Below, piece after piece: positions 1 through 6,110 of a stretch of 8,165 nt of DNA. This DNA comes from Rubritepida sp. GTDB lineage: Bacteria; Pseudomonadota; Alphaproteobacteria; Acetobacterales; Acetobacteraceae. How positions within the stretch are numbered: the stretch's first letter is position 1; each line of letters starts with the position of its first letter. The notes beneath the pieces were generated by a model. It saw only the letters and a list, made by a program, of their open reading frames with translations. It had not been told where the DNA came from and ran no database searches. The DNA lies in contig JACMRO010000227.1 in assembly GCA_014376425.1 (NCBI GenBank), forward strand, positions 1-8,165, given 5' to 3'. A program made the translations under genes and the position numbers.

Positions 1-991
1 GGCGCTCAGCCTTGCCCTGGCCCTTCCTGCGGCGGCGCAGGGCACGCTCGATGCGGTTCGCGCGGGCGGCCAACTGAATTGCGGCGTTAACACCAACACG
101 CCAGGCTTCACCACCGTCGATTCGCGCGGCGAATACCAGGGCATGGTGGCCGATCTCTGCCGCGGCCTGGCCGCCGCAGTCCTTGGCGACCCCGCCCGCG
201 TGCGCTGGGTGCCGCTGACCTTCGCCACCCGCTTCACCGCACTGGGCGCCGGCGAAGTGGATGTGCTGATGCTGACCTCCACCCACACCGTGCTGCGCGA
301 CAGCACGCTGGGGCTACGCTTCACCGCCAACTACTTCTTCGATGGGCATGGCTTCATGGCCCGCCGCAGCAGCAACGCGCAGAACGTGGCCGGGCTGGCC
401 GGCGCGTCGATCTGCCTGCTGCAGGGCACCACCAACGAGAGCATCACGGCGGAGTATTTCCGCAGCCGCAACCTGGCCTTCACCCCTGTGCTGTTCGCCG
501 ACCAGGACCAGATCGTGCGCGCCCTGGCCGCCGGGCGTTGCGACGCCTACGGCATGGACGCCTCCGGCCTCGCCTCGGCGCAATCGGCCCTGCCGACCCC
601 GGCCGACTGGATCATCCTGCCCGAGCGGTTCAGCAAGGAGCCCTACATGCCGGTGATCCGGCGCGGCGACGAGAACTGGTTCGAGATCGTGCGCTGGTAC
701 GTCTTCGCGCTGATCGAGGCGGAGGAGAGCGGCATCACGCGGGAGAACGCGGCGCAGATGCGCGGCACGTCGCAGGACGCCAATGTGCGACGGCTGCTGG
801 GGGCGCTGCCGGAGGTGGGGCAGGGGCTGCGGCTGGACCCGGCCTGGGCGCTGAACGCCGTGCGCGCGATCGGCAATTACGGTGAGGTCTACAACCGCCA
901 TTTCGGCCCCGGCACGCCGGTGGCGATGCCGCGCGGGCAGAACGAGCTGTGGACGCGCGGCGGGCTGATGTATTCGCCGCCGTTCCGGTGA
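1..991 (+). CDS. Amino-acid ABC transporter substrate-binding protein, AapJ/BztA-like (5' partial)
   Basis: Periplasmic solute-binding protein of the family-3 type, closest in layout to AapJ/BztA general L-amino-acid binding proteins, which deliver ligand to an ABC permease. The reading frame is open from base 2, and the first visible residues (ALSLALALPAAAQG) are the end of a signal peptide with a cleavage site after AAAQ or nearby, so the true start lies left of the window; the ATG at 143 is internal. Family marks visible are LNCG, DLCRG, the TRFTAL-GEVDVL block, TxxLRD, QGTTNE, GRCDAYGMDASGL and FSKEPY, plus the C-terminal AIGNYGE. The cysteines match those of AapJ proteins. It aligns almost without gaps to the gene that follows. 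Odd points: the hallmark Asp of the G-F-D motif is Val (codon 146-148), and the Arg before T-S-T is Leu (codon 272-274). This suggests altered ligand preference. No permease or ATPase is visible to confirm the partner. Confidence 0.9.
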   Translation, partial: ALSLALALPAAAQGTLDAVRAGGQLNCGVNTNTPGFTTVDSRGEYQGMVADLCRGLAAAVLGDPARVRWVPLTFATRFTALGAGEVDVLMLTSTHTVLRDSTLGLRFTANYFFDGHGFMARRSSNAQNVAGLAGASICLLQGTTNESITAEYFRSRNLAFTPVLFADQDQIVRALAAGRCDAYGMDASGLASAQSALPTPADWIILPERFSKEPYMPVIRRGDENWFEIVRWYVFALIEAEESGITRENAAQMRGTSQDANVRRLLGALPEVGQGLRLDPAWALNAVRAIGNYGEVYNRHFGPGTPVAMPRGQNELWTRGGLMYSPPFR

Positions 992-992
992 G

Positions 993-1005
993 GGCCGGCG
1001 CGGCC
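993..1005 (+). other. GC hairpin just after the first binding-protein stop
   Basis: GGCCG-GCG-CGGCC forms a perfect 5-bp stem with a 3-nt loop, starting two bases after the TGA at 989-991. No T-run follows, so it is not a convincing intrinsic terminator. It could protect the upstream mRNA's 3' end or partially attenuate transcription between the two binding-protein genes, but in DNA this GC-rich such a short stem may be chance. Confidence 0.3.
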
Positions 1006-1010
1006 TGTGC

Positions 1011-1047
1011 TTGACTTCCGCCCCCACCGCACCGGACCATCTGGTCC
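1011..1047 (+). promoter_or_regulatory. Candidate promoter with overlapping palindrome before the second binding protein
   Basis: TTGACT at 1011-1016 resembles a -35 box. It is followed after 18 bases by GACCAT (1035-1040), a poor -10 match (3 of 6). A perfect inverted repeat GGACCA-TC-TGGTCC (1034-1047) covers the -10 position, as an operator would; it could equally form an RNA hairpin in a longer transcript. Seen directly: the inverted repeat. Inferred: promoter and operator function. If real, the second binding protein has its own control apart from the first. Confidence 0.25.
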
Positions 1048-1052
1048 AGGCA

Positions 1053-1067
1053 ATCTCTGGGAGAGAT
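1053..1067 (+). promoter_or_regulatory. Hairpin enclosing the Shine-Dalgarno of the second binding protein
   Basis: ATCTCT-GGG-AGAGAT is a perfect 6-bp stem with a GGG loop. The Shine-Dalgarno GGGAGAG (1059-1065) lies in its loop and 3' arm, six bases before the ATG at 1072. The ribosome binding site is therefore strong and well spaced, which supports the start, but could be partly sequestered in the mRNA. The stem is small and may melt easily; a regulatory role is inference. Confidence 0.45.
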
Positions 1068-1071
1068 CAGA

Positions 1072-2091
1072 ATGTTGAAACGGGGCATCATCGCCGCGCT
1101 CTTGGCCGCGGCAGCCGTGTGGGCGCCGGTGCAGGCCGGCCCGACCATGGACGCCGTGCGCGCCCGTGGTGTGCTGAATTGCGGCATCCACACCGGCGTC
1201 GCCGGCTTCTCCCTGCCTGACAGCCGGGGCAACTGGCAGGGCTTCGATGTTGAGCTGTGCCGAGGCCTGGCGGTGGCCATCTTCAACGACGCCAGCAAGG
1301 TTCGCTTCGTGCCGCTCTCCTCCTCCACCCGCTTCACCGCGCTGACGGCTGGCGAGATCGACGTGCTGTTCCGCACCAGCACGCAGACCATGCTGCGCGA
1401 CATCACCCTGGGGTTGCGCCACACCACCACCTATTTCTACGACGGGCACGGCTTCATGGTGCGGGCCAATGCCGGGGTGACGCGGGCGCGTGAGCTGAAC
1501 GGCGCCACCATTTGCGTGCTGCAGGGCACAACCAACGAACAGGTGACGGCGGATTACTTCCGCTCCATCAACGTGCCCTTCCGACCCGTTGTCTTCGAGC
1601 GGACGGATCAGGCGGCCGCCGCCTTGCAGGCCGGGCGTTGCGACAGCTTCGGCTCCGACGCGTCGCAGCTCGCCGCCGTGCGGTCGACGATGCAGAACCC
1701 GAGCGAATGGACGGTGCTGACCGAGCGCTTCAGCAAGGAGCCCTATGCCGGCTATATCCGTCGCGGCGACGACGATTGGTTCGATTTGATCCGCTGGTAC
1801 ACCACCGCCATCATCGAGGCGGAGGAGCAGGGCATCACCCAGGCCAATGCCGAGCAGCAGCGCGCCACCAGCACCAACCCCAACACCCGCCGCCTGCTGG
1901 GCGTTACGCCCGAGCTGGGGCAGGCGCTGCGGCTGGATGCCGCCTGGGCCTACAACGTGATCCGCGCCATCGGCAATTACGGCGAGCTGTATGAGCGGAC
2001 GATGGGCGAGACCACCTCGGTCGCGTTGCCGCGCGGGCCGAACAACCTGTGGACCAATGGCGGGCTGCTTTACGCCCTGCCAATGCGGTAG
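1072..2091 (+). CDS. Amino-acid ABC transporter substrate-binding protein, AapJ/BztA-like
   Basis: Complete 339-residue periplasmic binding protein, the usual size for AapJ-type members of solute-binding family 3. Residues 1-22 are a Sec signal peptide: K3-R4, a hydrophobic core of Ala and Leu, and cleavage after V-Q-A22. The mature protein shows LNCG (C37), the hallmark G-F-D-V-E motif (D59) followed by C63, FRTSTQTMLRD (R101, R109), QGTTNE, GRCDSFGSDASQL and FSKEPY. In related binding proteins, Arg and Asp at these places contact the amino-acid carboxylate and amino groups. The start is supported by GGGAGAG six bases upstream. It is a tandem paralogue of the preceding gene, 80 nt downstream, aligning over the whole mature length. 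Unlike that gene it keeps the D59 and R101 motif residues. Its ligand is unknown; an amino acid taken up with an Aap/Bzt-type or other polar amino-acid permease is most likely. No transporter partner is encoded in the window. Confidence 0.93.
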   Translation: MLKRGIIAALLAAAAVWAPVQAGPTMDAVRARGVLNCGIHTGVAGFSLPDSRGNWQGFDVELCRGLAVAIFNDASKVRFVPLSSSTRFTALTAGEIDVLFRTSTQTMLRDITLGLRHTTTYFYDGHGFMVRANAGVTRARELNGATICVLQGTTNEQVTADYFRSINVPFRPVVFERTDQAAAALQAGRCDSFGSDASQLAAVRSTMQNPSEWTVLTERFSKEPYAGYIRRGDDDWFDLIRWYTTAIIEAEEQGITQANAEQQRATSTNPNTRRLLGVTPELGQALRLDAAWAYNVIRAIGNYGELYERTMGETTSVALPRGPNNLWTNGGLLYALPMR

Positions 2092-2117
2092 CAGGCTAGG
2101 GTTCATTCGGTAGCGGG

Positions 2118-2429
2118 TCAGGCCGGCAGGCTGGTGAACCACGCCGCATACGGCGCCTTACGCGCCATTCGCCGGTTGTGATCGGGCGCGCCGTCGTCCC
2201 ACCAGGCCGGCCCGCGCTCACCCAACCCGCGCTTGGCCGCGTCCACGCGGGCGCGGGCGGCTGACAGGCGCACGGCATCATCCCGGGCGTCGCGCACCTC
2301 ACGCCGCGCGGCCATGAGTTCGCCCACCAGTCTCTCGCGGTGCGGCGGGTCCAGATCCGGCTTGCTGGCGCGCCACAGCCGGCGGCGGACCGCGAAATAC
2401 CTGCCGTCAGGCGTGTGGGGGTACTGCAT
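2118..2429 (-). CDS. Conserved small protein of unknown function (103 aa)
   Basis: Short, soluble, strongly charged protein without signal peptide or membrane segment. It opens with MQYPHTPDGRYF and the aromatic/basic V-R-R-R-LWR stretch (residues 14-20). A helical Arg/Ala/Glu-rich middle follows (about 30-70, RLVGELMAARREVRDAR then ARARVDAAKRGLGERG), then PAWWDDGAPDHNRRMA (74-89) and PYAAWF near the end. I recognise this layout from small hypothetical proteins common in alphaproteobacteria, but no function is known to me. Third-position G/C preference in this frame and conservation of the two end motifs argue that it is real rather than a shadow. No clear Shine-Dalgarno precedes the ATG. It lies 205 nt downstream of tRNA-Leu on the same strand and runs convergent to the binding-protein gene, with 26 nt between their stops. 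Confidence 0.75.
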   Translation of the reverse strand: MQYPHTPDGRYFAVRRRLWRASKPDLDPPHRERLVGELMAARREVRDARDDAVRLSAARARVDAAKRGLGERGPAWWDDGAPDHNRRMARKAPYAAWFTSLPA

Positions 2430-2570
2430 GCGGGTTTAAGGCAGGCCGGCGCCATCGGTTGGCGGGCAGAGGCGCGCAGGGTCGCTTTGCGCGGGAGCGG
2501 GACGGAAGCGAACCGCGCGCGCCGAGTAGGGCGGCGCGGCTACCGACCCGCTGAGGCAACAGGCAGACAT

Positions 2571-2581
2571 TCGCTAAGCGA
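2571..2581. repeat. Short perfect inverted repeat in the tRNA-hypothetical spacer
   Basis: TCGCT-A-AGCGA is a perfect 5-bp inverted repeat with a single central base, in the 205-nt non-coding stretch (2430-2634) between tRNA-Leu and the 103-residue protein. A loop of one base cannot form, so as RNA it would be a weak 4-bp stem; as DNA it could bind a dimeric protein. Nothing else in this spacer looks like a gene, terminator or integration scar. Confidence 0.2.
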
Positions 2582-2634
2582 TCGCGCGTGATGCGCTGGC
2601 AGGGCGCAGAACTGTTCCGGCGCGATAGAATAAG

Positions 2635-2721
2635 TGGTGCGGGTGGTCGGAATCGAACCGACACTCTGTCACCAGAACCGGATTTTGAGTCCGGCGCGTC
2701 TACCAGTTCCACCACACCCGC
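2635..2721 (-). tRNA. tRNA-Leu (anticodon CAA), CCA encoded
   Basis: Class II tRNA read on the minus strand. The acceptor stem GCGGGTG (2715-2721) pairs with CACCCGC (2639-2645), followed by discriminator A and an encoded CCA (2635-2637). The D-arm contains GTGGAACTGGTAGAC. The anticodon stem CCGGA/TCCGG encloses the 7-base loop CTCAAAA, giving anticodon CAA, which reads the leucine codon UUG. A long variable arm and the T-arm GTCGG-TTCGATT-CCGAC complete it. The total of 87 nt including CCA is normal for tRNA-Leu. Its 5' end is only 31 nt after the aminotransferase stop, so its promoter lies inside that gene or it is cotranscribed with it. No T-rich terminator hairpin is evident after its 3' end, and no integrase or repeated 3' end suggests use as an attachment site. 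Confidence 0.97.
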
Positions 2722-2752
2722 CCGCCACGCGGTTGTGCCCTGGCCGCAGCAC

Positions 2753-3886
2753 TCAGGCAAGCCGGGCCGGCAATTCGGCCAGCAGCGCCGGCTCGGCATT
2801 GGCGAAGGCCAGCCGCAAATGCCGCTCCTGCCCGGGGCCGAAGAATGGGCCCGGCAGCAGGATAAGGCCGCGATCCACCGCCAGGCGCTCGGCCACCTCC
2901 ATCGCGTCCGGGCCATCGTCGGGCACGCGAAGGTAGGCGAAGTAGGCGCCTAGCGAATCGAGCTGCCAGCCCGGCAGCCGCGCCACCGCCGCGCGGGTGG
3001 CCTCGGCGCGAATGGCCATGATGGCCCGGTTGCCGGCGCGCCATTCGGCCAGGGCGGGCACCGCCCAGGCCAGCGCCGCCTGCGCCGGGCGGGCCGGGCA
3101 GATCTGGTAGCTGTCGATCACCCGCAGCAGCGCGTGGCGGAACGCGCCGCCGCCCACCACCGCCCCGACCCGGTGGCCCGGCACGCAGTACGCCTTGGAG
3201 AAGCTGTAGAGATGCACGATGTGCTCCGGCCAGTCGGCGTCCCCGAACAGGTCGTGCGGTGGTCCGTCGGGCAGCAGGTCGCGATAGGTTTCGTCCAGCA
3301 CCAGCCAGACGCCGCGGGCGCGGCACAGCAGCGCCAGTTCATGCAGCAGGGCCGGGGAGTAGATCGCCCCCGTCGGATTGTTGGGCGAAACCAGCACCAG
3401 GGCCGCCAGCCCGTCCAGCAGCGGCGCCAGGCGTGCCGGGTCGGGCATGAAGCCATCGGCCGCCAGGCAAGGGATGGGCACCGCCGTGGCACCCTGGATG
3501 GTCAGGGTCATCTCGTGGTTGAAGAACCACGGCGTCAACAGCCCCACCCGTGCGCCGGGGCCGGCCAGGCATGCCATCACCATGGCGAATGCCAGGTTGC
3601 AGCCGCCGGTGATGGCTACCTGTTCGGGGGTCACGATGGCGCCGTAGCGGGTGCTGGTTTCGGTGGCGACGGCCTCACGCAGGGCTACATCGCCATCGAT
3701 GGCACCGTAGGCGGTGGTGCCGGCGGCCAGCGCCAGTCGATGCAGCAATTCGGGATGGGCCGGGTAGCCCGGCACTGCCTGGGTCAGGTCAAGCAGGTCC
3801 TCGGCGGCGTGGTGCGCTGCCCAGCTCCGCATGGTGGGAATCGGCGGCTCTGTCGTGGCTTGAATGGCGGCTGAAAGAACGGGCAT
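2753..3886 (-). CDS. PLP-dependent aminotransferase, class I/II (AAT-I fold)
   Basis: Cytosolic enzyme of 377 residues transferring an amino group between an amino acid and a 2-oxo acid through pyridoxal phosphate. Visible landmarks: AVPGYPAHPEL near the N-terminus (37-47), the phosphate-loop region ITGG (92-95), SPNNPTG (167-173, N170 near the cofactor ring), DETY (198-201, Asp to the pyridine nitrogen, Tyr to the ring oxygen), SFSK with the Schiff-base lysine K231, then GHRVG (R239), and the substrate-carboxylate Arg R358 in LRLAF. All catalytic residues are present and the length is normal. I chose the ATG at 3886 because family homology begins just after it (PPIP, then QAVPGYP). The frame stays open further upstream, and a GTG at 3949 overlapping the glycosylase stop by 8 nt is an alternative. 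Substrate cannot be told from sequence. It follows the glycosylase gene by 55 nt on the same strand, possibly in one transcript. Confidence 0.9.
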   Translation of the reverse strand: MPVLSAAIQATTEPPIPTMRSWAAHHAAEDLLDLTQAVPGYPAHPELLHRLALAAGTTAYGAIDGDVALREAVATETSTRYGAIVTPEQVAITGGCNLAFAMVMACLAGPGARVGLLTPWFFNHEMTLTIQGATAVPIPCLAADGFMPDPARLAPLLDGLAALVLVSPNNPTGAIYSPALLHELALLCRARGVWLVLDETYRDLLPDGPPHDLFGDADWPEHIVHLYSFSKAYCVPGHRVGAVVGGGAFRHALLRVIDSYQICPARPAQAALAWAVPALAEWRAGNRAIMAIRAEATRAAVARLPGWQLDSLGAYFAYLRVPDDGPDAMEVAERLAVDRGLILLPGPFFGPGQERHLRLAFANAEPALLAELPARLA

Positions 3887-3941
3887 GGGTCGGTAACCGT
3901 TCAGCGGCCATGCGGTTGGCGTTCGGCCATGGGCTGGCGGG

Positions 3942-4628
3942 TCACTCACCGTCGCCAGCCCGGCGCCCTGTGACCCAGCGCCAGTGATGCCATAGCAGCC
4001 GGGCCGCCAGCGACCGCCAGGGCGACCATGCCAGCGCCATTGCACTCAGCGCCTGTGGCGGGGGGCGTGCTGGCAGCCCGAGCAGGTGCGCCGCGCCCGC
4101 GGCCATGGCGACGTCGCCATGGGGGAATACGTCGGGTCGCCCCTCGGCGAAGAGCAGGTAGATGCCCGCGGTCCACGGCCCCAGGCCGCGGATGGCGGCG
4201 ATGCGCGCCGTCGCCGCCGCATCGGGCAGCGCGGGCAGGGCTGCGAAATCCAGCCGCCCATCCAGGCAGGCCTGGGCCAGGCTGCGGGCATGCGCGGCCT
4301 TGGGGCGCGAGAGGCCGGCCCCGCCGCACAGCGCGGCATCGTCCAGCGCCAGCAGGCCAGCCGGCGTCAAAGCGCCCGGCAGCGCCGACAGCCGGCCCCA
4401 GATGGCGGCCGCCGCCGTGTTGCTGATCTGCTGGCCACAGATCGCCCGCAGCACACCCGGGAAGCCGAAGGCACGGGTTCGCCACGGCAGCGGCCCGGCA
4501 CGGCTCTCCACCTGCGCGAAGCGCGGCTCCAGCAGCCCCAGCGCGACCATGCCAGGCCGCACCCAGGCGGGCTCAGAAGGCGGTGCGTAGCCGCAGGGCA
4601 AAGAGATGAACGGGTCCACGATCGGCAT
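3942..4628 (-). CDS. DNA-3-methyladenine glycosylase II-like (AlkA-type HhH-GPD)
   Basis: Base-excision repair enzyme expected to cleave N-glycosidic bonds of alkylated purines. Numbered from the ATG at 4628 (228 aa): AICGQQIS (62-69), a family-typical segment; GLSRPKAAHARSLA (105-118); the helix-hairpin-helix IRGLGPWTAGIYLL (146-159); then DVFPHGD, with D172 in the place of the AlkA catalytic Asp; and WSPWRSLAARLLWH (201-214), a C-terminal signature of the family. It lacks the N-terminal domain of E. coli AlkA, as usual for the short form. The start is uncertain. The ATG at 4628 gives a 56-nt overlap with the porin's end; GTG at 4562 (206 aa) or ATG at 4550 (202 aa) avoids it. None has a clear Shine-Dalgarno. 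In the overlap, third positions are about 81% G/C in this frame and about 59% in the porin frame, which mildly favours the long form. Downstream of the porin and 55 nt before the aminotransferase. Confidence 0.88.
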   Translation of the reverse strand: MPIVDPFISLPCGYAPPSEPAWVRPGMVALGLLEPRFAQVESRAGPLPWRTRAFGFPGVLRAICGQQISNTAAAAIWGRLSALPGALTPAGLLALDDAALCGGAGLSRPKAAHARSLAQACLDGRLDFAALPALPDAAATARIAAIRGLGPWTAGIYLLFAEGRPDVFPHGDVAMAAGAAHLLGLPARPPPQALSAMALAWSPWRSLAARLLWHHWRWVTGRRAGDGE

Positions 4629-5970
4629 TGAAGCCCGGATTGACCGCCAGCTGATAGTTGGCGGCCATGTTGACGCCCGCGGTCACCCGGGCGTCGTAAT
4701 ACAGCTCGGTTACCCATTCGGGTCGGTAGCGCAGCCGGCCATCGCCCACGATGAAGCCGATGCCGCCAGCCTCCATGTAGCGCCGCCGCCCGCCGCTGGC
4801 GAAGCCGACATTGCTGCCCAGCCCGATGGTGTCCGCCGGCCGGCCCCAGCTCTCCCCGCGCAGCGCAGCGCCACCCGAAAGGCTGGCATCGTGTTCGGTG
4901 AACATCCAGCTCTGCACCCGGTGGTCCTGCCAGGAGGCGCGGGCGAAGACACCCAGGTCGCGCGTGATCTGCTGGTCGAAGCTGATCCCGCCCGATAATT
5001 TCCGCCGGTAGCCGTTTGGATTTTTGTCGAAATTCTCGAATCCGGTGTCGAAAAGGTCGTTCCAGCGATTTTGCCGCGACCGGGTCATCGCACCGATGAA
5101 CCGCACCGCGCCCTCGCGGCCATTGATGGTCCAGAAGCGTTCGACCGAACCCAGGGCCTGGTGCGCCCGGGTGATCGAAGGATCGAGGAACAGTCCGTTG
5201 GCGACGCGGCTCACCTGGAAGACGCCGCCGCGCACCGCCCAGCGGCCATTTTCCCACTCGACGGCAGCGCCCAGCGTGTAGCCCCGCGCATCGGCCGCGT
5301 AATCCACCGCCGATCCCGCGACCAGCGCCCAGTTGAGGAACTGGGTGCGTGGGTCATGCGCGTAACGGTTGTCGTCGAAGATGTCGAAGGTGCTGAACTT
5401 GCCGATGGTGATGGTGACGCGTTCGCGCGGCAGCGGCCGGGTGAAGCGCAGCGGGTCGTCATCGGGCGGCACGCTGTCGGCGGAAAGGCCGATGGTCTGG
5501 CGGAAGAACGCGCGCGGGACGTAGAAGGTCGGCTCGGTGCTGCCGAGCCGGAATGCCTCGTTATTGGGAAAGGCCGCCAGGCCACGGGCATTGCTGAGCC
5601 CGAAGCCGCGCGTTACCGACGTATTCACGATCACTTCGGCGCCCTGCCAGAGCGTGCGGCCCAGCAACAGGTCGGTCGACAGCGTGTTGCGGGCGTTGGC
5701 GGCGGGCGCCAGGCTGGATTCGCCGCGATAGGGCGAGCGGAAGGACGGGTGCCCTTGCAGGATGAAGGTCGCCTGGCCGCGTACCATCCAGCCCTGTTCC
5801 TCCAGCCGGTCCTGCAATGCGGCCAGGTTGGGAAACAATGCGGCTTCGGGCGGGCCGACATTCGGCACCCCGGTGGACCCGAACCGGCCGGTCTGCGCCT
5901 GGCCTGGCGCCGCGGCGGCCAGCCCGGCGATGACCAACCACAGACGGGCCCATGAAAACGCGATCATCAT
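4573..5970 (-). CDS. Outer-membrane porin, OprB-like carbohydrate-porin family
   Basis: A 465-residue outer-membrane beta-barrel likely admitting small solutes such as sugars. The N-terminus MMIAFSWARLWLVIAGLAAA is a signal peptide with cleavage near GQAQ (about residue 26). The mature chain shows features of the OprB-like family: GHPSFRSPYRGESSL, ARNTLSTDLLLGRTLWQGAE, SVTRGFGLSNARGLAAFPNNEAFRLG (reported here in pieces), then FYVPRAFFRQTIGLS and the GKFSTFDIFDDNRYAHDPR segment. Many alternating hydrophobic strands follow, ending with LRTAF, whose terminal Phe is the usual outer-membrane assembly signal. I chose the ATG at 5970 (second ATG at 5967) because the signal peptide starts there and GGCGGA lies about 7 bases upstream; the open frame extends to 6117 without coding character. 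It is divergent from the RraA-like gene across 140 nt. Its substrate is not evident from its neighbours. Confidence 0.88.
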   Translation of the reverse strand: MMIAFSWARLWLVIAGLAAAAPGQAQTGRFGSTGVPNVGPPEAALFPNLAALQDRLEEQGWMVRGQATFILQGHPSFRSPYRGESSLAPAANARNTLSTDLLLGRTLWQGAEVIVNTSVTRGFGLSNARGLAAFPNNEAFRLGSTEPTFYVPRAFFRQTIGLSADSVPPDDDPLRFTRPLPRERVTITIGKFSTFDIFDDNRYAHDPRTQFLNWALVAGSAVDYAADARGYTLGAAVEWENGRWAVRGGVFQVSRVANGLFLDPSITRAHQALGSVERFWTINGREGAVRFIGAMTRSRQNRWNDLFDTGFENFDKNPNGYRRKLSGGISFDQQITRDLGVFARASWQDHRVQSWMFTEHDASLSGGAALRGESWGRPADTIGLGSNVGFASGGRRRYMEAGGIGFIVGDGRLRYRPEWVTELYYDARVTAGVNMAANYQLAVNPGFNADRGPVHLFALRLRTAF

Positions 5971-6010
5971 GACGAAGTCCGCCCATAGCCTGGTGAGGTC
6001 GCTGCCGGGG

Positions 6011-6040
6011 ATCGCTAACGCGATGAATGCCCGGTGACAA
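6011..6040 (-). promoter_or_regulatory. Candidate porin promoter with inverted repeat
   Basis: On the minus strand, TTGTCA (6035-6040, 5 of 6 to the -35 consensus) is followed after 17 bases by TAGCGA (6012-6017), a poor -10. A perfect inverted repeat ATCGC-TAAC-GCGAT (6011-6024) covers the -10 and could be an operator. The 42-nt leader to the porin ATG is reasonable. The repeat and spacing are seen; function is inferred and weak. Confidence 0.25.
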
Positions 6041-6058
6041 GACCATGGCAGCGCCGGT

Positions 6059-6087
6059 TTGACCTGCTCCCTGTTCACAACAACACT
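6059..6087 (+). promoter_or_regulatory. Candidate promoter for the RraA-like/thioesterase pair
   Basis: TTGACC (6059-6064) matches five of six -35 bases and is followed after 17 bases by AACACT (6082-6087), a three-of-six -10 match. Transcription would begin near 6094, just before the Shine-Dalgarno AAGGGG (6098-6103) and the ATG at 6111, leaving a very short leader. It sits in the divergent intergenic region and does not overlap the porin candidate promoter. The call rests on the -35 and spacing only. Confidence 0.25.
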
Positions 6088-6110
6088 GACCGCGAGCAAG
6101 GGGAACCGCC

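Noticed and set aside
889..2142. 417-codon open frame on the minus strand
   Set aside because: Antisense shadow of the second binding-protein gene in GC-rich DNA; His/Gly/Gln-rich translation with no family resemblance, while the plus frame has signal peptide, ribosome binding site and motifs.
2604..2624. Stem-like GCGC/GAAC-GTTC/GCGC sequence downstream of the tRNA
   Set aside because: The central loop would be too short without opening base pairs and there is no T-run on the minus strand, so it is not supported as a terminator.
2430..2634. Possible integrated element or attachment site next to tRNA-Leu
   Set aside because: No integrase, no repeat of the tRNA 3' end and no change in base composition; an ordinary spacer.
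2407..2953. Open frames on both strands covering the tRNA (GRNRTDTLSPEPDFESG, VRVVGIEPTLCHQN and VVELVDAPDSKSGS types)
   Set aside because: These are the well-known false translations of a tRNA-Leu gene and its flank; the cloverleaf at 2635-2721 explains the sequence.
3134..3874. 246-codon plus-strand frame
   Set aside because: Antisense of the aminotransferase, whose catalytic residues are all present on the minus strand.
4367..5257. 296-codon minus-strand frame over porin and glycosylase
   Set aside because: Out-of-phase shadow; Arg/Gly/Pro-rich translation, no motifs, and both real genes occupy the same bases with clear family signatures.
5071..5955. 294-codon plus-strand frame
   Set aside because: Antisense of the porin; no recognisable domain and a composition typical of complement-strand frames.
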